Positions 26,265 through 27,959 of a stretch of 27,959 bases of DNA are shown in pieces. The first letter of the stretch is position 1. The number at the start of each line of letters is the position of its first letter. The stretch is from positions 1 to 27,959 of the forward strand of contig CADWAF010005733.1 in assembly GCA_902984215.1 (NCBI GenBank). Direction: 5' to 3'. The position numbers and the translations under genes were made by a program. Source of the stretch: Willaertia magna (lineage: Eukaryota; Heterolobosea; Eutetramitea; Acrasida; Naegleriidae). Under the pieces are notes generated by a model. That model was not told where the DNA came from and ran no database searches. It saw only the letters and a program-made list of their open reading frames with translations.

Positions 26265-27563
26265 TTATTGTTGTTTGAAATAGCTGTCAATGAAGTCTTT
26301 TGGATCGATTGGATTGAGAGGCAGCTGAGATGGAGTGTGGCTGTATTGTTGAACTTTGTTAATAATTTCAACTATTTTTTGAGTCCAATAAGCATCGTTT
26401 TCATCTACAATTGGAGGATTTTGTTCAATGACTGGTTGAAAATCATTTACTTGTTGTTGATTGCCAGTTAATGTAGTTAGGTTAGGTGGCAATGGATTGT
26501 TTGGGGTAGTAACAATATTATTTACTTGTTGTGGTAGATTAGTTTGAACTTGAGGTTGAAGTAAAGAACTACTGTGTTGTAAATTTTGTTGAATTTGCTG
26601 GATTTGGTGGAGTTGCTGATTTAATTGGAATTGTTGGGCTTGTTGGATTTGCTGGATTTGTTGTATCTGTTGTAGCTGTTGGGACGAGTTAAATCCAGCC
26701 AAAACTGGTCTAGTTTGATTTGTTGTATTGGCTACGTTTAACATATAATTTTGAAAACCAAAGTTGTTATTGTTATGATTGTTATGATTACTATTGGAAT
26801 GTTGAGCTCCAAACATAGCTGGTGGTTCACTGTAGGACAAGGAGTTTTCATTCACACTACAGTCATAATAGATTACATTGTTGGTGTTATACACGTTATA
26901 CGGCAACCCTTGAACTTGGTTTTCATTAAAAGTCGTCTGCCTCTTTTCTCGTTCTGCCTTCTCTATCAATAACGATCCATTACTATTTGACACTTTCAAA
27001 TTGTCATCCTGTTTTGATTTATAATACCTGCTGCCGAGAGAAGAAAAACCAAGGTTGCTATTGCTAGTGCTGTCATAAATAATGTTGTTGTTTGTTGTGT
27101 TAAGGCTGTGATTTGAACACTCAGAAAATGGTATTGACATGGAACACTCACTTTCAATAGCCTCGAAATTTCCTTCGCCCGTTTTGGTACTTTGAGGAAT
27201 GCCAAAACCTTCTTCACCTGCTAATACTCTAGTACTTTTCTTTGGTGTTCTTCTCTTCTTTTCTATTTTACTGAGATTAGGATTAGTTGCGTTAACTATT
27301 TGTTCAGATTGTTTCTTCCTTGCATGAATAACAACCGAATCACCACCTTTCTTATTCAATTTCATTAAAAAGAAATGTTCTCTAAATTCATTGGTATCCA
27401 AAGGTTTTCTTAAACGCACGTTTCCTGGTTTTACATTTGCTTTATCACTGTTTTCGAATGGGTCACAGCTTAACTCTTGGAATACCTCCTCTGTTTCATT
27501 GACGAATACTATATTTCCGTCAGTTGATTTTCTTCTACCGCCATTATTTGATGAAGACATCAT
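26265..27563 (-). CDS. unrecognised family, member B (paralogue of 8233-9090)
   Basis: A 432-residue paralogue of member A. I start it at ATG 27563 (MMSSSNNGG): an in-frame extension to 27683 would add 40 hydrophobic residues, whereas member A begins 13 residues before the same NIVFVNETEEV block (17-27 here). The core at 49-83 (VRLRKPLDTNEF, REHFFLMKLNKKGGDSVV, IHARK) is nearly identical to member A. AEREKRQTT and the C-terminal module (DAYWTQKIVEIINKV ... PSQLPLNPIDPKDFI) are also shared. Basic residues follow the core (KKRRTPKK). The middle is longer than in A and includes Gln-rich QIQ repeats, often seen in transcription regulators. A nuclear role is inferred. It is the same strand as A, some 17 kb away with unrelated genes between. 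Confidence 0.85.
   Translation of the reverse strand: MMSSSNNGGRRKSTDGNIVFVNETEEVFQELSCDPFENSDKANVKPGNVRLRKPLDTNEFREHFFLMKLNKKGGDSVVIHARKKQSEQIVNATNPNLSKIEKKRRTPKKSTRVLAGEEGFGIPQSTKTGEGNFEAIESECSMSIPFSECSNHSLNTTNNNIIYDSTSNSNLGFSSLGSRYYKSKQDDNLKVSNSNGSLLIEKAEREKRQTTFNENQVQGLPYNVYNTNNVIYYDCSVNENSLSYSEPPAMFGAQHSNSNHNNHNNNNFGFQNYMLNVANTTNQTRPVLAGFNSSQQLQQIQQIQQIQQAQQFQLNQQLHQIQQIQQNLQHSSSLLQPQVQTNLPQQVNNIVTTPNNPLPPNLTTLTGNQQQVNDFQPVIEQNPPIVDENDAYWTQKIVEIINKVQQYSHTPSQLPLNPIDPKDFIDSYFKQQ
26582..26688 (-). repeat. Gln-Ile-Gln coding repeat in member B
   Basis: The stretch encodes reiterated QQIQ units (QQIQQIQQIQQAQQFQ, then LHQIQQIQQN). At DNA level it is a degenerate array of 9-bp units such as TTGCTGGAT and TTGTTGTAT on the + strand. 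Unlike the pure CAA runs elsewhere, the units mix CAG and CAA, so the array is older or under selection on protein sequence. Confidence 0.6.
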
Positions 27564-27787
27564 AAAGAGACCAAAAACTACCAATAGAAGTGATTTAAAG
27601 TTTATCTGAACAAAGTTGTTTTTTTCTCTGTTTAAAACGAGTGACAGTGGTATTATTATATAAACCAATTTCCAAATAGACAAACTCCTATTGAATATCT
27701 AAGAAGAGAAGATTTGTTATAGATACTTTAAATTGGCCCTGTATAGACATAAGAATCAATGGATTTTCCTGTTTTTCTATATCAACC
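27564..27787. other. upstream region of member B
   Basis: On the minus strand a TTTATATAATAA element (about 27651-27662) lies some 90-100 bp upstream of the chosen start and resembles a TATA box; an AATTGG (CCAAT-type on one strand) is nearby. This supports placing the promoter inside the frame extension rather than coding it. Nothing else is recognised. Confidence 0.3.
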
Positions 27788-27917
27788 ATGCGAGATGTTA
27801 TTTTTGAGGGCCCAATAGTACAAAAAAGTGGGTAGTGCAACTGGAAATGAAAATGTTATTATGTCACAAAGTTTATCTCCTAAGCCAGATTTCAATTCTT
27901 TCAATGTACCAAATGAG
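27788..27917 (+). CDS. possible first exon of a + strand gene leaving the window
   Basis: Two adjoining frames look coding. From ATG 27788, 15 codons (MRDVIFEGPIVQKSG) run to TAG. One base offset, a frame open from 27819 reads YKKVGSATGNENVI, passes an ATG at 27861 (MSQSLSPKPDFNSFNVPNE) and ends at a donor-like GAG|GTATAG (27917/27918). They meet at a run of six A. Either the gene starts at 27861 or the A-run hides a one-base difference. The rest lies outside the window. Confidence 0.25.
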
Positions 27918-27959
27918 GTATAGATATAATTCATCCGCTTATTTAAATGCAATATCTGC

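Noticed and set aside
27564..27683. 40-residue N-terminal extension of family member B
   Set aside because: Hydrophobic, absent from member A, and covers a TATA-like element; ATG 27563 aligns both paralogues.
1..27959. Mobile elements, CRISPR-like arrays, toxin or viral genes
   Set aside because: No transposase, reverse transcriptase, integrase, terminal repeats or spaced repeats were seen; simple repeats are all codon-level homopolymer tracts.

Overview
The window is nuclear DNA from an amoebozoan, most likely a dictyostelid social amoeba. The evidence is strong AT richness, runs of Asn, Gln and Thr inside otherwise conserved proteins, A-runs just before start codons, almost all TAA stops, introns of only about 46-71 nt, very short intergenic gaps, and several typical amoebozoan families (RhoGEF, AGC kinase, F-box, golgin). 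The intergenic DNA is less extremely AT-rich than I would expect of D. discoideum, so another dictyostelid seems likelier. Species cannot be fixed from the sequence alone. I saw no rRNA, convincing tRNA, transposon or CRISPR array.

Layout. 1-2735 (+): the 3' end of mitochondrial complex I subunit NDUFS4, then a TMF1-like golgin. 2854-9090 (-): a four-helix membrane protein, a secreted ependymin-related protein (2 exons), the Retriever subunit VPS35L (3 exons, including a 17-nt first exon), and member A of an unrecognised two-gene family. 9091-9780 is a divergent intergenic region with a perfect TGACGTCA site. 9781-12106 (+): a TM2-domain protein (2 exons) and RhoGEF 1. 12164-15989 (-): a PKB-like AGC kinase, a mitochondrial PPR-type protein, and a possible 29-residue spliced small protein. 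16137-17537 (+): RhoGEF 2. 17592-18746 (-): a NUFIP1-like RGG protein. 19064-22277 (+): an F-box protein with eight membrane spans, then an NRBF2-like MIT protein only 28 bp downstream. 22306-23643 (-): a seven-repeat RCC1 protein. 23868-26083 (+): a UBA protein resembling the tail of UBAP1, then a signal-peptide/GPI-type surface protein. 26265-27563 (-): member B of the unknown family. The right edge may hold the first exon of another + strand gene.

Biology. This looks like ordinary housekeeping and signalling sequence rather than a mobile or defence island. Several genes fit membrane traffic (TMF1 at the Golgi, VPS35L in endosomal recycling, a possible ESCRT-I subunit, an NRBF2/Atg38-like factor of the autophagy PI3-kinase). 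Two paralogous RhoGEFs flank a PKB-like kinase, a set that would suit actin and chemotaxis signalling, although adjacency need not mean shared function in a eukaryote. The most novel items are the unrecognised paralogue pair (8233-9090 and 26265-27563), which share a nearly identical core of about 35 residues plus two other blocks, the F-box/eight-span fusion, and the tiny spliced reading frame at 15830-15989.
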